Source of the DNA: Arsenophonus sp031446145
Lineage (GTDB): Bacteria; Pseudomonadota; Gammaproteobacteria; Enterobacterales; Enterobacteriaceae
DNA: 64,000 nucleotides
Assembly: GCA_031446145.1 (NCBI GenBank)
Contig: CP132903.1
Span: forward strand, 372,001 to 436,000
Reading direction: 5' to 3'
Shown: in pieces, positions 51,332 through 61,318 of the stretch
How positions within the stretch are numbered: the first letter of the stretch is position 1
Layout of the letters: every line of letters begins with the position of its first letter
Notes under the pieces: model-generated
Database searches by the model: none
Told to the model about the DNA's origin: nothing
Seen by the model: only the letters and a program-made list of their open reading frames with translations
Program-made: the position numbers and the translations under genes

Positions 51332-51901
51332 ATGTTTAATAAGATATTGTTTTCTTTTCATAATATTATTATGGCTTTAAAAAAAGGTGAAATTATAGCT
51401 TATCCAACAGAAGCTGTTTTTGGCTTAGGTTGTGATCCTGATAATGAAGAAGCTATTCATAAATTATTTTTATTAAAGCAGCGTCCATGGAAAAAAGGTT
51501 TTATCTTAATAGCATCGTCTTATAAACAATTAATCCCCTATATTGATGATCAAAAATTAACTATTAAACAAAAAAAAATAATTTTTTCTATGAACAAAAA
51601 ACCTATTACGTGGGTGTTACCTGCTAAAAAAAATATTTCAAAATTGTTAACAGGAACGTTTAATTCAATTGCAGTTCGAATTATAAATTTTCAGTTAATC
51701 AAAGATTTGTGTTTTTTGTATGGTAAGCCATTAATTTCTACTAGTGCTAATTTACATGGAGAACTACCATGCAGAACAAAAGAAGAAGTAATGTTAAAGT
51801 TTAATGATCAAGTATTTATTTTGGATGGTATCGTTGGTGGGTATGAAAATCCATCAGAAATTCGTGATATAATAACAGGTTGTGTGTATAGAAAAGATTA
51901 A
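51332..51901 (+). CDS. tsaC: threonylcarbamoyl-AMP synthase
   Basis: TsaC makes threonylcarbamoyl-AMP, the first step of t6A37 in ANN-decoding tRNAs. Starting at 51332 (MFNKILFSFHN) gives 189 residues against 190 in E. coli. Two upstream in-frame ATGs (51275, 51317) give a longer, unmatched N terminus, and none has a strong ribosome binding site. AYPTEAVFGLGCDPDNEEA, LKQRPWKKGF and STSANLHGELPCRT are conserved. Its end overlaps aroE by 20 bases. Confidence 0.94.
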   Translation: MFNKILFSFHNIIMALKKGEIIAYPTEAVFGLGCDPDNEEAIHKLFLLKQRPWKKGFILIASSYKQLIPYIDDQKLTIKQKKIIFSMNKKPITWVLPAKKNISKLLTGTFNSIAVRIINFQLIKDLCFLYGKPLISTSANLHGELPCRTKEEVMLKFNDQVFILDGIVGGYENPSEIRDIITGCVYRKD

Positions 51902-52730
51902 TTTTAAAGAAAAATTTGCAATATTCGGAAATCCAGTATCTCATACTCAATCACCATTGATTCATAAATTATTTTCTCAGCAAATTGGTATTCCATATTC
52001 TTATACAAGAGAATTAGTCGCTGTAAAAAAATTTGAAGAAGAGTTAGATCTTTTTTTTAGATCAGGAGGAAAGGGAGCAAATATTACATTGCCTTTTAAA
52101 GAATTAGCATATAAAAAAGTACATCAAATAACTGAACGAGCTGAGTTGTCTGGATCTATTAATACTATTAAAAAAATAAACAATAATAGATTATTAGGTG
52201 ATAATACTGATGGCGCAGGTTTGCTTTTTGATCTTGAACGTTTAAATTTTATTAAAAGGGGGATGCATATATTGTTAATAGGTGCCGGTGGTGCTTCTTC
52301 TGGTGTTATACCTGTTCTTTTAAATTATGGGTGTCATATAACACTTACAAATCGAACGTTTAGGAAAGCTGAAATATTTATTAAAAGATTTTTATCTATA
52401 GGTGATATAAGTTTATTAAAAATGGAATTTATTAATACACCAAAATATGATTTAGTTATTAATGCGACATCTTGTAGTATTACTGGAGATATCCCTGCTA
52501 TTTCTCATAAAATATTTAATAAAAAAACTTTTTGTTATGATATGTTTTATTCATTTAACAAAACATCTTTTTTAGAATTTGCTAAAGAAAACGGGGTATT
52601 GAAATGTGCTGATGGTATTGGTATGTTAGTTAGTCAAGCGGCTTTTTCTGTTAAATTATGGTATGGAATATTACCTGATATTAGATTTGTTTTGCACAAA
52701 ATAAAAAACATAAGAAAATCTTATAAATAA
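51882..52730 (+). CDS. aroE: shikimate dehydrogenase
   Basis: AroE reduces 3-dehydroshikimate to shikimate with NADPH, in the route to chorismate and aromatic amino acids. The 282-residue protein (E. coli 272) starts at a GTG inside tsaC. NPVSHTQSP is the substrate site; the catalytic Lys is in ANITLPFKE and the Asp in GDNTDGAG. The NADPH motif is GAGGASSG with NRTFRKAE. Its presence suggests, but does not prove, that aromatic precursors are still made. Confidence 0.96.
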   Translation: MCIEKINFKEKFAIFGNPVSHTQSPLIHKLFSQQIGIPYSYTRELVAVKKFEEELDLFFRSGGKGANITLPFKELAYKKVHQITERAELSGSINTIKKINNNRLLGDNTDGAGLLFDLERLNFIKRGMHILLIGAGGASSGVIPVLLNYGCHITLTNRTFRKAEIFIKRFLSIGDISLLKMEFINTPKYDLVINATSCSITGDIPAISHKIFNKKTFCYDMFYSFNKTSFLEFAKENGVLKCADGIGMLVSQAAFSVKLWYGILPDIRFVLHKIKNIRKSYK

Positions 52731-53806
52731 TAAATTTTTGAATGATTTTTAATAAAATCCATTAAATCTAAAAAATCTAAAATAGTTTAAATGATAATTT
52801 TTTATCATATTAATAATATATTAAAATTTTTGATTATAAAAATTTATTAAGAATATTAATATTATTGATTATATTTAATAAAATTTAATGGTAAAAATAT
52901 GGATATAATGTTTAATAATTGTCAATAAAAATATTTTTACTTAAAAAGATTAATAATATATGTAGATTTATATAATTTTTATATTATCCAAAAAAAATAT
53001 TTTTGTATATGTTAAGATATTATTATTTTGAATATCTGTGAACTGTGAAGTTAATATTTTTTTTAGATTTCTAAAATATATCAAATATAACGTAATTTAG
53101 CATTAAATTTAAGATTTTAAAAATATTAAAAAATTAATATTTTTTCATAGATTTTTAAATTATAAAAAACAATTGAAATGTTTTGTTAAATAAATCTCTA
53201 GAAATAGAGTTTATTATTGATCAATAAATTATTTTTTTAGTAAAAAATAATTATATTTTTTGTTATTTTAGATATCTTTTTATATACAAATCATTGATTT
53301 AAATATTTTAGTTTTCATAAGTATTTATGATTTTATAAAAGCTTATTATTTATTAAATAGGAGAAAAAATTATATTTTATTGATATTTTTTCTATTTTGA
53401 TTAATAAATTTATTATAAATTATTTACTGCGGATAATTATTAAAAAATCAATTTTTACAGTTTCTTGATTATTGTATATAACAATATCGTTTTATATAAG
53501 CAATATTTTTTATATTCTTATACATTATAAGAATGATACAATTTTTTATTCTAATTATTTTTAATTAAATAAAAGATAAATGTTATTTGTTTTTAAAGTA
53601 ATATCTAATATTAATATTGTAGTATTAAAATTAAAGATATAATATCTATATGATATTTATTGTTATTTAATTATTATTTTTCAAATAGATCTCTGTTATG
53701 TAACAATTTTTAAAATTTTTAGTATTATATTTATGGTATTGGATTAAATAAGAAAAAATATATTTTTTCTAAATTTTTATAATAGTTATTTCATAAGATA
53801 CAAAAT
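52731..53806. other. non-coding gap between aroE and prfB
   Basis: About 1.08 kb of AT-rich DNA without a recognisable frame or RNA gene. In E. coli recJ lies directly before prfB; no RecJ remnant was recognised. The gap also marks a rearrangement join, because aroE and prfB are distant in E. coli. Confidence 0.6.
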
Positions 53807-54905
53807 ATGCTTGAAAGTCATGTAATAAAAAATAAAATAAAAAATGTATGTAGAAGGATTAATACCTTAAGGAGGTGTCTTTGATTACGATCAAAAAAAA
53901 TATCGTTTAGAAGCAATACAAATAGAACTCAAAAAACAAAAAATATGGAAAAATTTTGAGAAAGTTAAATTTTTAAGTCAAGAATATTCTTCTATTAAAA
54001 TAATAGTAAAAAAAATTAATTTTTTGATTGATAATTTATCAGATATATCAGAATTTTTTGAATTAGCTATAGAATCTAATGATTTAGAAATATTTAAATA
54101 TTTGATTATTGAATTAGATAATCTACAAAAGCAAATTAAAAACTTAGAATTTCATAATATTTTTTCAGAAGCATCTTATTCCAATAATTGTTATCTTGAT
54201 TTACAGTCTGGCTCAGGTGGTATTGAAGCGCAAGATTGGACTAATATGTTAATGAGAATGTATTTGCGTTGGGCTGATTTAAAAGAATTTAAAACAGAAA
54301 TAATCGAAATCTCAAATAGTGAGATTTCAGGTGTAAAATCTGCAACAATAAAAATTATTGGTGAATATGCTTACGGGTGGTTGCGTACCGAAACAGGCGT
54401 TCACCGTTTAGTGCGTAAAAGTCCTTTTGATTCAAACAGACGGCGTCATACTTCTTTTAGTTCTGTTTTTGTTTATCCTGAAACAGATGATTCTACTGAT
54501 GTTGAAATTAATTCAGTAGATTTACGTATTGATGTTTATAAAGCATCAGGAGCTGGTGGTCAACATGTAAATAAAACAGAATCAGCAGTAAGGATTACTC
54601 ATATTCCTACTGGGATTATTACCCAATGTCAAAACGATCGGTCACAACATAAAAATAAAGAGCAGGCATTAAGAAGATTAAAAGCTAAATTGTGTGAATT
54701 AGAAATTCAAAAGAAAAATGCTGATAAACAAGCTTTAGAAAAAAATAAAGCCGATATTAGTTGGAGCAATCAGATTCGTTCTTATGTATTAGATAATTCT
54801 CGAATTAAAGATTTACGCACAGGTGTTGAGAATCGTAATACCCAAGCTGTTTTAGATGGGGATCTAGACAAATTTATTGAAGCAAGTTTAAAAGCGGGAT
54901 TATAG
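53807..54905 (+). CDS. prfB: peptide chain release factor 2, programmed +1 frameshift
   Basis: RF2 releases peptides at UGA and UAA. The first 25 codons start at the ATG at 53807 (MLESHVIKN) and end in CTT followed by an in-frame TGA at 53882. Skipping the T at 53882 puts the ribosome in the frame DYDQKKYRLEA, which runs to 54905 and matches E. coli RF2. The Shine-Dalgarno-like AGGAGG lies three bases before CTT, the same spacing as in E. coli. The peptidyl hydrolysis motif is in GAGGQHVNKTESAVR. The SPF tripeptide, which reads the stop codon, is in RKSPFDSNRRRHTS. The total is about 365 residues. lysS follows nine bases later, as in E. coli. Confidence 0.96.
53870..53884 (+). promoter_or_regulatory. 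RF2 programmed frameshift signal
   Basis: AGGAGGTGTCTTTGA contains an internal Shine-Dalgarno (AGGAGG), a three-base spacer, the slippery CTT codon and the UGA stop. In E. coli low RF2 lets the ribosome slip at this element, giving autoregulation. The base after TGA is T here, where E. coli has C; UGAC is known to be a weak stop context, so the strength may differ. Confidence 0.9.
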
Positions 54906-54914
54906 AGGAACAGA

Positions 54915-56426
54915 ATGTTTCAAAAAAAAGATCAGAAAGAATTTATTGATTTAAATAATGCATTTAAAACTCGTCGAAATAAGTTAATGAAAATACGTGA
55001 TGATAATATTGCTTTTCCTAATAATTTTCGTCGTGAATATTTATCCAGTGATTTACATACAAAATACAATGATCAAGATTCTAATGTTCTTATTAATTCA
55101 AATCTTGAATTTTCTGTTGCAGGAAGGATGATTACAAGAAGGATTATGGGAAGAGCCTCTTTTATTACTTTACAAGATATGGGGGGTTATATTCAAATTT
55201 ATGTTTCTTCTAATTATTTAAGTGAAGATATTTATCAAAAAAAATTTAAAAAATTAGATCTGGGGGATATTATAGGTGTTACAGGCAAATTGTTTAAAAC
55301 TAAAACAGGTGAATTAACAATACGTTGTAATAAAATTTATTTGTTAACAAAAGCGTTACGTTCATTGCCAGATAAATTTCATGGACTTGCAGATCAAGAA
55401 ATACGTTATCGTCAACGTTATTTAGATTTAATCGTAAATAATAGATCACGAAAAATTTTTGTAATGCGTTCAAAAGTACTGTCTATTTTAAGAAATTTTA
55501 TGCTTAGTAAAAATTTTATAGAAGTTGAAACACCTATGATGCAAGCAATACCCGGTGGTGCTTCTGCTCGTCCATTTGTTACACATCACAATGCATTAAA
55601 TATTGATATGTATTTACGTGTATCTCCAGAACTTTATTTAAAACGCTTAGTTGTTGGTGGTTTTGAACGAATCTTTGAAATTAATCGTAATTTTCGTAAT
55701 GAAGGTATTTCATCTTGGCACAATCCTGAATTTACTATGATGGAATTTTATATGGCTTATGCTGATTATAAAGATCTTATTGTATTAATTGAAGAATTAT
55801 TTCGTACTGTTACAGAAAAAGTGTTAGGAACTACACAAATAAAATATGGTGATTATTTGTTAAATTTTGGGCAACCTTTTTTACAAATGACCATGAAAGA
55901 AGCAATAAGTAAATATTGCACTGAAATAAATATTACTGATTTAGATAATTTTGATAAAGTAAGCATGATCATGAAATTATTTAATATTCAAGTAGAAAAA
56001 AATTGGGGATTAGGACGTTTACAATCTGAGATTTTTACTAAAAAAGTTGAACATCACTTAATACAACCAACGTTTATTACTGAATATCCCACCGAAGTAT
56101 CTCCATTAGCTCGTCACAGTGATAAGAATTTATTTGTTGCCGATCGATTTGAATTGTTTATTGCTGGACATGAAATTTGTAATGGTTTTTCTGAACTGAA
56201 TGATCCAGAAGAACAATCCGAACGATTTATTGAGCAAATTCGTCAAAAAAATAACGAAGATAACCAGGCTGGTATTTTTTATGATGAGGATTATATTTTA
56301 GCTTTAGAATATGGATTGCCACCAACAGCGGGGTTAGGTATTGGTATTGATCGTATGATAATGTTATTAACCAACAGTCATACCATTCGTGATGTTATTT
56401 TATTTCCAACGTTACGCATTAAGTAA
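54915..56426 (+). CDS. lysS: lysyl-tRNA synthetase (class II)
   Basis: LysS charges tRNA-Lys. The 503 residues (E. coli 505) have an N-terminal OB-fold anticodon-binding domain and a class II catalytic core. Motif 2 is in FRNEGISSWHNPEFTMMEFY and motif 3 in AGLGIGIDRM, with AGHEICNGFSELNDPEEQ between them. It is in operon with prfB. Confidence 0.98.
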   Translation: MFQKKDQKEFIDLNNAFKTRRNKLMKIRDDNIAFPNNFRREYLSSDLHTKYNDQDSNVLINSNLEFSVAGRMITRRIMGRASFITLQDMGGYIQIYVSSNYLSEDIYQKKFKKLDLGDIIGVTGKLFKTKTGELTIRCNKIYLLTKALRSLPDKFHGLADQEIRYRQRYLDLIVNNRSRKIFVMRSKVLSILRNFMLSKNFIEVETPMMQAIPGGASARPFVTHHNALNIDMYLRVSPELYLKRLVVGGFERIFEINRNFRNEGISSWHNPEFTMMEFYMAYADYKDLIVLIEELFRTVTEKVLGTTQIKYGDYLLNFGQPFLQMTMKEAISKYCTEINITDLDNFDKVSMIMKLFNIQVEKNWGLGRLQSEIFTKKVEHHLIQPTFITEYPTEVSPLARHSDKNLFVADRFELFIAGHEICNGFSELNDPEEQSERFIEQIRQKNNEDNQAGIFYDEDYILALEYGLPPTAGLGIGIDRMIMLLTNSHTIRDVILFPTLRIK

Positions 56427-57173
56427 ATAATAAAATTTTAAAAAATATATATATAATTTTTATAAAAGATGATAATACTTTTTTCTATAAAAAATAAAAA
56501 AAAGAATATTGTAAATATGATTGCATAAATTTATTGATGAATAACTTAATTTTTTACTAAAATTAATATTATTTTTTGATTAAGTAAATTTGTGTATTTG
56601 CATTTCTGAAAAATATACATGTATTTTGATTAAAAACATTAAAAAAATCAATTTTAATATTGTTCATATAATTGCATAAAACAATTTTTTTATTTTATTG
56701 ATGTTAGGATTTCAAAAAAATGTAATTATGTCTTATTAGACATGTAAATATACAAAAAATGAGTCAATTTTTTTGATATTTTTTCTGACTAAAGTTTATT
56801 TGTATTCCATGATTGTATCTTTTTTTTATTTTGATATGGTTGATTTATTAGTATCAAAATTAATGATTAATATTTCTTAACATTAATATAACATTAATAA
56901 TGGTTGATTTCTGTTATTTGATTATATATTTAATATTCATAGTTTTTAAAGTATATTTTATATAAAAATTATATCTGTTGACTGATAAGTTATAGAAAAA
57001 TATTTTTTAGAATAGAGATTCTCTTATTTGTATAATAAATTATTTTAGAATGTGTTGTAAAATAAATACATATGATCTTATATTTGTAGATTCTAAAAAA
57101 AATATTTTTATGATATGATTATATTTTAAATAAAATAAATATATTCTATTTTTTAAAATATTTTTTTGATCAT
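56427..57173. other. non-coding gap between lysS and tpiA
   Basis: About 750 bases of AT-rich DNA between convergent genes. No frame with recognisable similarity, no RNA gene and no strong terminator was seen. Confidence 0.6.
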
Positions 57174-57947
57174 TTAAATATTGCCTAATTTTGCTGAAAC
57201 AGCAGTTTTAACAATGGCAGAAAAGGTATCAGATTTTAGTGATGAATTTCCAACTAATGCCCCATCAATATCAGATTGCATAAAAAAATCTCTGGCATTA
57301 TTTTCGTTTACTGATCCGCCATATTGAATAATAATTTTTTTTGCAATAGCAAGATTTTTTTTGCTAATGTGTTCACGAATAAATTTGTGTACTTCTTGAG
57401 CATGTTCTGGAGTTGCTGCTTTTCCTGTGCCAATTGCCCAAATTGGTTCATAAGCAATAACACTATTTTTAAAAGCATTAATACCTAAAATGCTTAAAAT
57501 TTGATCAATTTGATTTTTGCAAACTTCTTTTGTTTTTCCAGAATGGTATTCTTCTTGATTTTCACCGATACATAGCACTGGTATTAACCCCTGTGATTTT
57601 ATGATAGAAAATTTTTTTGCAATGTAAGAGTTGTTTTCTTTATGATATATTCTGCGTTCTGAATGTCCAATAATAATATATTTTGTTCCAATATCTTTTA
57701 GCATTTTTGCAGAGATTTCACCCGTAAAAGACCCAGAAAGATTTATGTCAACATTTTGCGCACAAAGTTCTATGTTACTACCATTTAAAATTTTTTTTGC
57801 TTCCATTAAATATAGAAGTGGTGGTGCAATTACTATGTTACAAAAAGTAACGTTTTTTAACATATTATATGTTTTTTTTATAAAATTTTTTATTATTTTT
57901 GTATTACCATTTAGTTTCCAATTTCCTATAATTAATGGATATTTCAT
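57174..57947 (-). CDS. tpiA: triose-phosphate isomerase
   Basis: TpiA interconverts glyceraldehyde-3-phosphate and dihydroxyacetone phosphate in glycolysis. I start it at MKYPLIIGNWKLNG (257 residues, E. coli 255) with GGAG six bases upstream; 32 more codons are open upstream without homology. The catalytic residues are Lys in NWKLNG, His in IIGHSERR and Glu in AYEPIWAIGTGKAA. GALVGNSSL closes the phosphate site. Confidence 0.97.
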   Translation of the reverse strand: MKYPLIIGNWKLNGNTKIIKNFIKKTYNMLKNVTFCNIVIAPPLLYLMEAKKILNGSNIELCAQNVDINLSGSFTGEISAKMLKDIGTKYIIIGHSERRIYHKENNSYIAKKFSIIKSQGLIPVLCIGENQEEYHSGKTKEVCKNQIDQILSILGINAFKNSVIAYEPIWAIGTGKAATPEHAQEVHKFIREHISKKNLAIAKKIIIQYGGSVNENNARDFFMQSDIDGALVGNSSLKSDTFSAIVKTAVSAKLGNI

Positions 57948-60900
57948 TTTTTCTCCAAAAATAGCATTTATTAAAAATAATATTTCTATTCTAATATAAT
58001 GAAAAGTAAAAAAAATATTTTTTGTAAATATTTTTATTGTCATTTTAAATGATTTTTGTTACAGATTTTTTAAGTTATTTTTACTAATTTAGCATTTTTA
58101 TATACAATATAATAAATTATTTTATGAATAACTAATTTATTTAAGAATTAATATAAAAAATTTTTGTATTGTCAATAATATATTATATTTAAATATAATA
58201 ACATCAAAATATAAAGAAATTTTTTAGTGGAATTGAAATAGATTTTTTAGTAAATTTTAAATAATAAATATACTTTTTCTGTTATATTAAAATGCTAGAA
58301 TTATTATTAACTGGATTTTTATTAAGGAAACACAAAATATAAATTACATATTTTTTCTTGTATTTTTTTTATCTTTTTTATTTCAAGCACTTTTATTATA
58401 TTAGTACATATTTTCCTTTTTAAAAACAAATGGTGAATTGTTTGTTATATATTTGAATTTTTTTTATTTTTTTTAAATAAATATAAAAGTTTCTGTTAAT
58501 TAAATGTTTATAAAATATATTTTTTTTAGAAAATATGATATTTTATTAAAATTTTAAAAATATTTTATTTTCAGGTTTTGTTATTTTTCTTCTTTTTGGA
58601 AAAAACATTTTTCTAACTGTGCTTGGATTACAAGCTGACAAAAAAGTATGGATATTTTATAATAAAATTTATTAAATTAAAAAAGTTTTTTTGGCAGCAT
58701 ATACAATCTAAAAAAACAGGCATTAAGATTAAATAGTTTAGTGCATCAATCGATAAAAGTGTTGTTTTTATTTATTTTCCGTTATATTTATCAATATATT
58801 ATTTTCTATATCCAGAACTCTAAAAGTTTTTTATAAATTTGGATTTTTAGTGTTTATAGAATGAGATATTTCTTAAATTATTTTAATTATTTGTAATATA
58901 ATTCGTTTCTTGTGTTTCTCATTATCAGTATTTTATTTGATCTACAAGGTTTTTGTAGATATTTTTAAATTAAACTTTATTTCTGCAAAAATAATTTTTT
59001 TAGCTATTTTAGAGATTACACATATTTTTTTCTACTAAATAACACTTATTTTTATAAAAATATAATTATAGAAAGATTTTTGCTGATGTTTTTATTAATA
59101 GTTATTTTTTACTGTAAGGAAAATGTGTACAATGGTTTTTGATGTTTTTTTTATAAAAAATATTTTTTACGTGTAGGAGAGAATTCTTTTTAACATGTTA
59201 ATGCTCTGTACTAAAAGTATTAGTTACTATTTAAAAGTATTAGTTATTATTTAAAAGTATTAGTTACTATTTTATTGATTTTTATATATTATTTTAACTG
59301 ATTAAAAATAGTAGTACATCTGATATTTTATGCGAGTATGAATAAATAAAATGTTTTTTATTAGAAACACTTTATTTTTATATTCTTGCGAAATTTACAC
59401 TTAATTTGGAGTCGTATTTACTTTTTTGTTTTTTTACTGAATGTTTATTGTTTTAATAGTATGTTGATTTGAATTTTAATGAGTTTAATGTTTATTTTGT
59501 TACTTGTATAAAATTTATTAAATCTTTGAAAGATTTATTCTTTATGTAATAAAAAATATTTTATGTTTTATTTTTTTGTATTGAAGAAGTACATATTATA
59601 AAATTTAAAATTTTATTTTTTTAATAAATGTTTATTTAAATATATTTTAATAAGAAAATTTATATCTTTATTTTTTGATAGCTGTATTACAAAATTATCT
59701 TTTTTGTAGGATTTTTAATAATTTATGATTAATAAGGTTTCATAAAAAAATTTTAATATTTCCGGTTATTTATTCTCAATTATGTTCCGAGAATCTTATT
59801 TTCATAATTTTTTATTTTTTTAAATCTATATTGTTGTTAAAAATTTTATAAATACATTAATAAATTATGATTATTTATTATAAATTATAAAAAATCAATT
59901 ATTTATTCTTTATAATGATATATAAACTAATTCATAAAGTTTTATTATGTAGTTTAAAATAGTATATTAAAATATTAATAGATATTTGTTTTAAATAATT
60001 TTTTTTAAAAATTTTTGATACTATACCTTAACTTATAAATATTATGTAAAACAGTTTAACATTACAATAACAGATATTAAATGATAAATTTCTGTTGTGT
60101 TCTATAAAGAGCATTATTAAATGATACAGTAATTATTTTGTCATTTTATAAAAAAAGATTAATAGATTTTAGTAAATTCTGAATGCTCAATTTCCTCATA
60201 ATCTGTTATTTTTTTAATAGATCCATTTTGTTTTTTAATTTTTAATTATTTTTATTTTTTATATAAAATAAAAATTATTTTTTAATAAAATTAATAATCA
60301 GTTTTTGTTTTGGGTATTAAAGTAAACAATAAAATATGTGTTAAAATATTTCATGTTTTGGTATCTCTTATAAAGATTTTCTTATTATGTTATCTGAATA
60401 TAGTACTTTTTATGATATTTTATAAAATGTATTGTGCTTAAAAATAATTATATTTTTTAATAGTACGGTTTACCGAAAGTAAAGTACATTCTTCAGGGAT
60501 TTTTTTTGTTATATTTTTTTAAAATATAGAATTTTTTATTAAAATTAGAGCAATAAGGAAATTTTATCAACTATAGATCATTAAACTATAGTATTTATAT
60601 TATTTAAAAGATTACTTTGATTTATTACTTTAAATAGAATTTTTTATATAAATATTTTAAGCAGATATATTGCCAAATAATAACTGTATTTATTTTTTCT
60701 TAAGCACAAAAATTTTTGTTATTATATTTAATTTTATATCTTTAATTGTTATAAAAGTTATTATATATACTTAACTTTTTAAAAAAAACTAAAAAAATAT
60801 ATTAAAAATCTAGAATAAGATATTATATAATTTATTAATTATAAATTAATTCTGTAAAAATTCATTTTTTATTTTTTAATACATATAATATATAAACGTT

Positions 60901-60957
60901 ATTAATTTTAATTGATTTTAAGGTCATTGATATTTGTAATAATAAGGGAAACATTTG
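57948..60957. other. 3 kb gene desert before yajC
   Basis: This is the longest non-coding stretch in the window. It is T-rich on the + strand. In E. coli queA and tgt precede yajC; neither is recognisable. It contains a three-copy 20-bp tandem repeat (59212-59271) and two short stretches of less AT-rich, codon-like sequence (about 58565-58660 and 60159-60242, minus strand) that may be remnants of lost genes. No tRNA, tmRNA, 4.5S RNA or RNase P RNA motif was seen. Confidence 0.6.
59212..59271. repeat. three-copy 20-bp tandem repeat
   Basis: The unit TAAAAGTATTAGTTACTATT occurs three times in direct succession, with one base change in the second copy. It lies within the gene desert upstream of yajC. 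It is likely a slippage-generated minisatellite and could vary in copy number between strains. Confidence 0.85.
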
Positions 60958-61290
60958 ATGAATTTTTTTATTTCTGAAGCAGCAGCTTTGGTGGATGTTC
61001 GATCTCAAGAAAACACTTATTCTTTAATTATTATGTTAGTTATTTTTGGATTAATTTTTTATTTTATGATTTTACGGCCACAACAAAAACGTGCTAAAGA
61101 ACATAAAAAATTAATAGATTCTATTTCTAAAGGTGATGAAATATTAACAACAGGTGGCATTATTGGGCGTGTTACGAAAATATCTGAAACAGGTTATATT
61201 ATTCTTGCATTAAATGATACAAATGAAGTAACTATTAAACGAGATTTTGTTACAGCGGTATTGCCAAAAGGTACAATGAAATTTATTTAA
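60958..61290 (+). CDS. yajC: Sec translocon accessory protein YajC
   Basis: YajC is a small inner-membrane protein associated with SecDF. The ATG at 60958 gives 110 residues, the E. coli length; a TTG one codon earlier is also open, and AGGGA lies upstream. The single membrane helix (LIIMLVIFGLIFYFMIL) is followed by RPQQKRAKEHKKL. The basic cytosolic part ends DFVTAVLPKGTMK. It is followed by secD in the usual order. Confidence 0.96.
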   Translation: MNFFISEAAALVDVRSQENTYSLIIMLVIFGLIFYFMILRPQQKRAKEHKKLIDSISKGDEILTTGGIIGRVTKISETGYIILALNDTNEVTIKRDFVTAVLPKGTMKFI

Positions 61291-61318
61291 TTTTAAAGGT
61301 TATATAAAGAGAATCATC

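Noticed and set aside
59195..59254. Short + frame after TAGGAGAG (MLMLCTKSISYY...) next to the tandem repeat
   Set aside because: Only 19 codons, made mostly of the repeat. The ribosome-binding-like sequence is not enough to call a gene.
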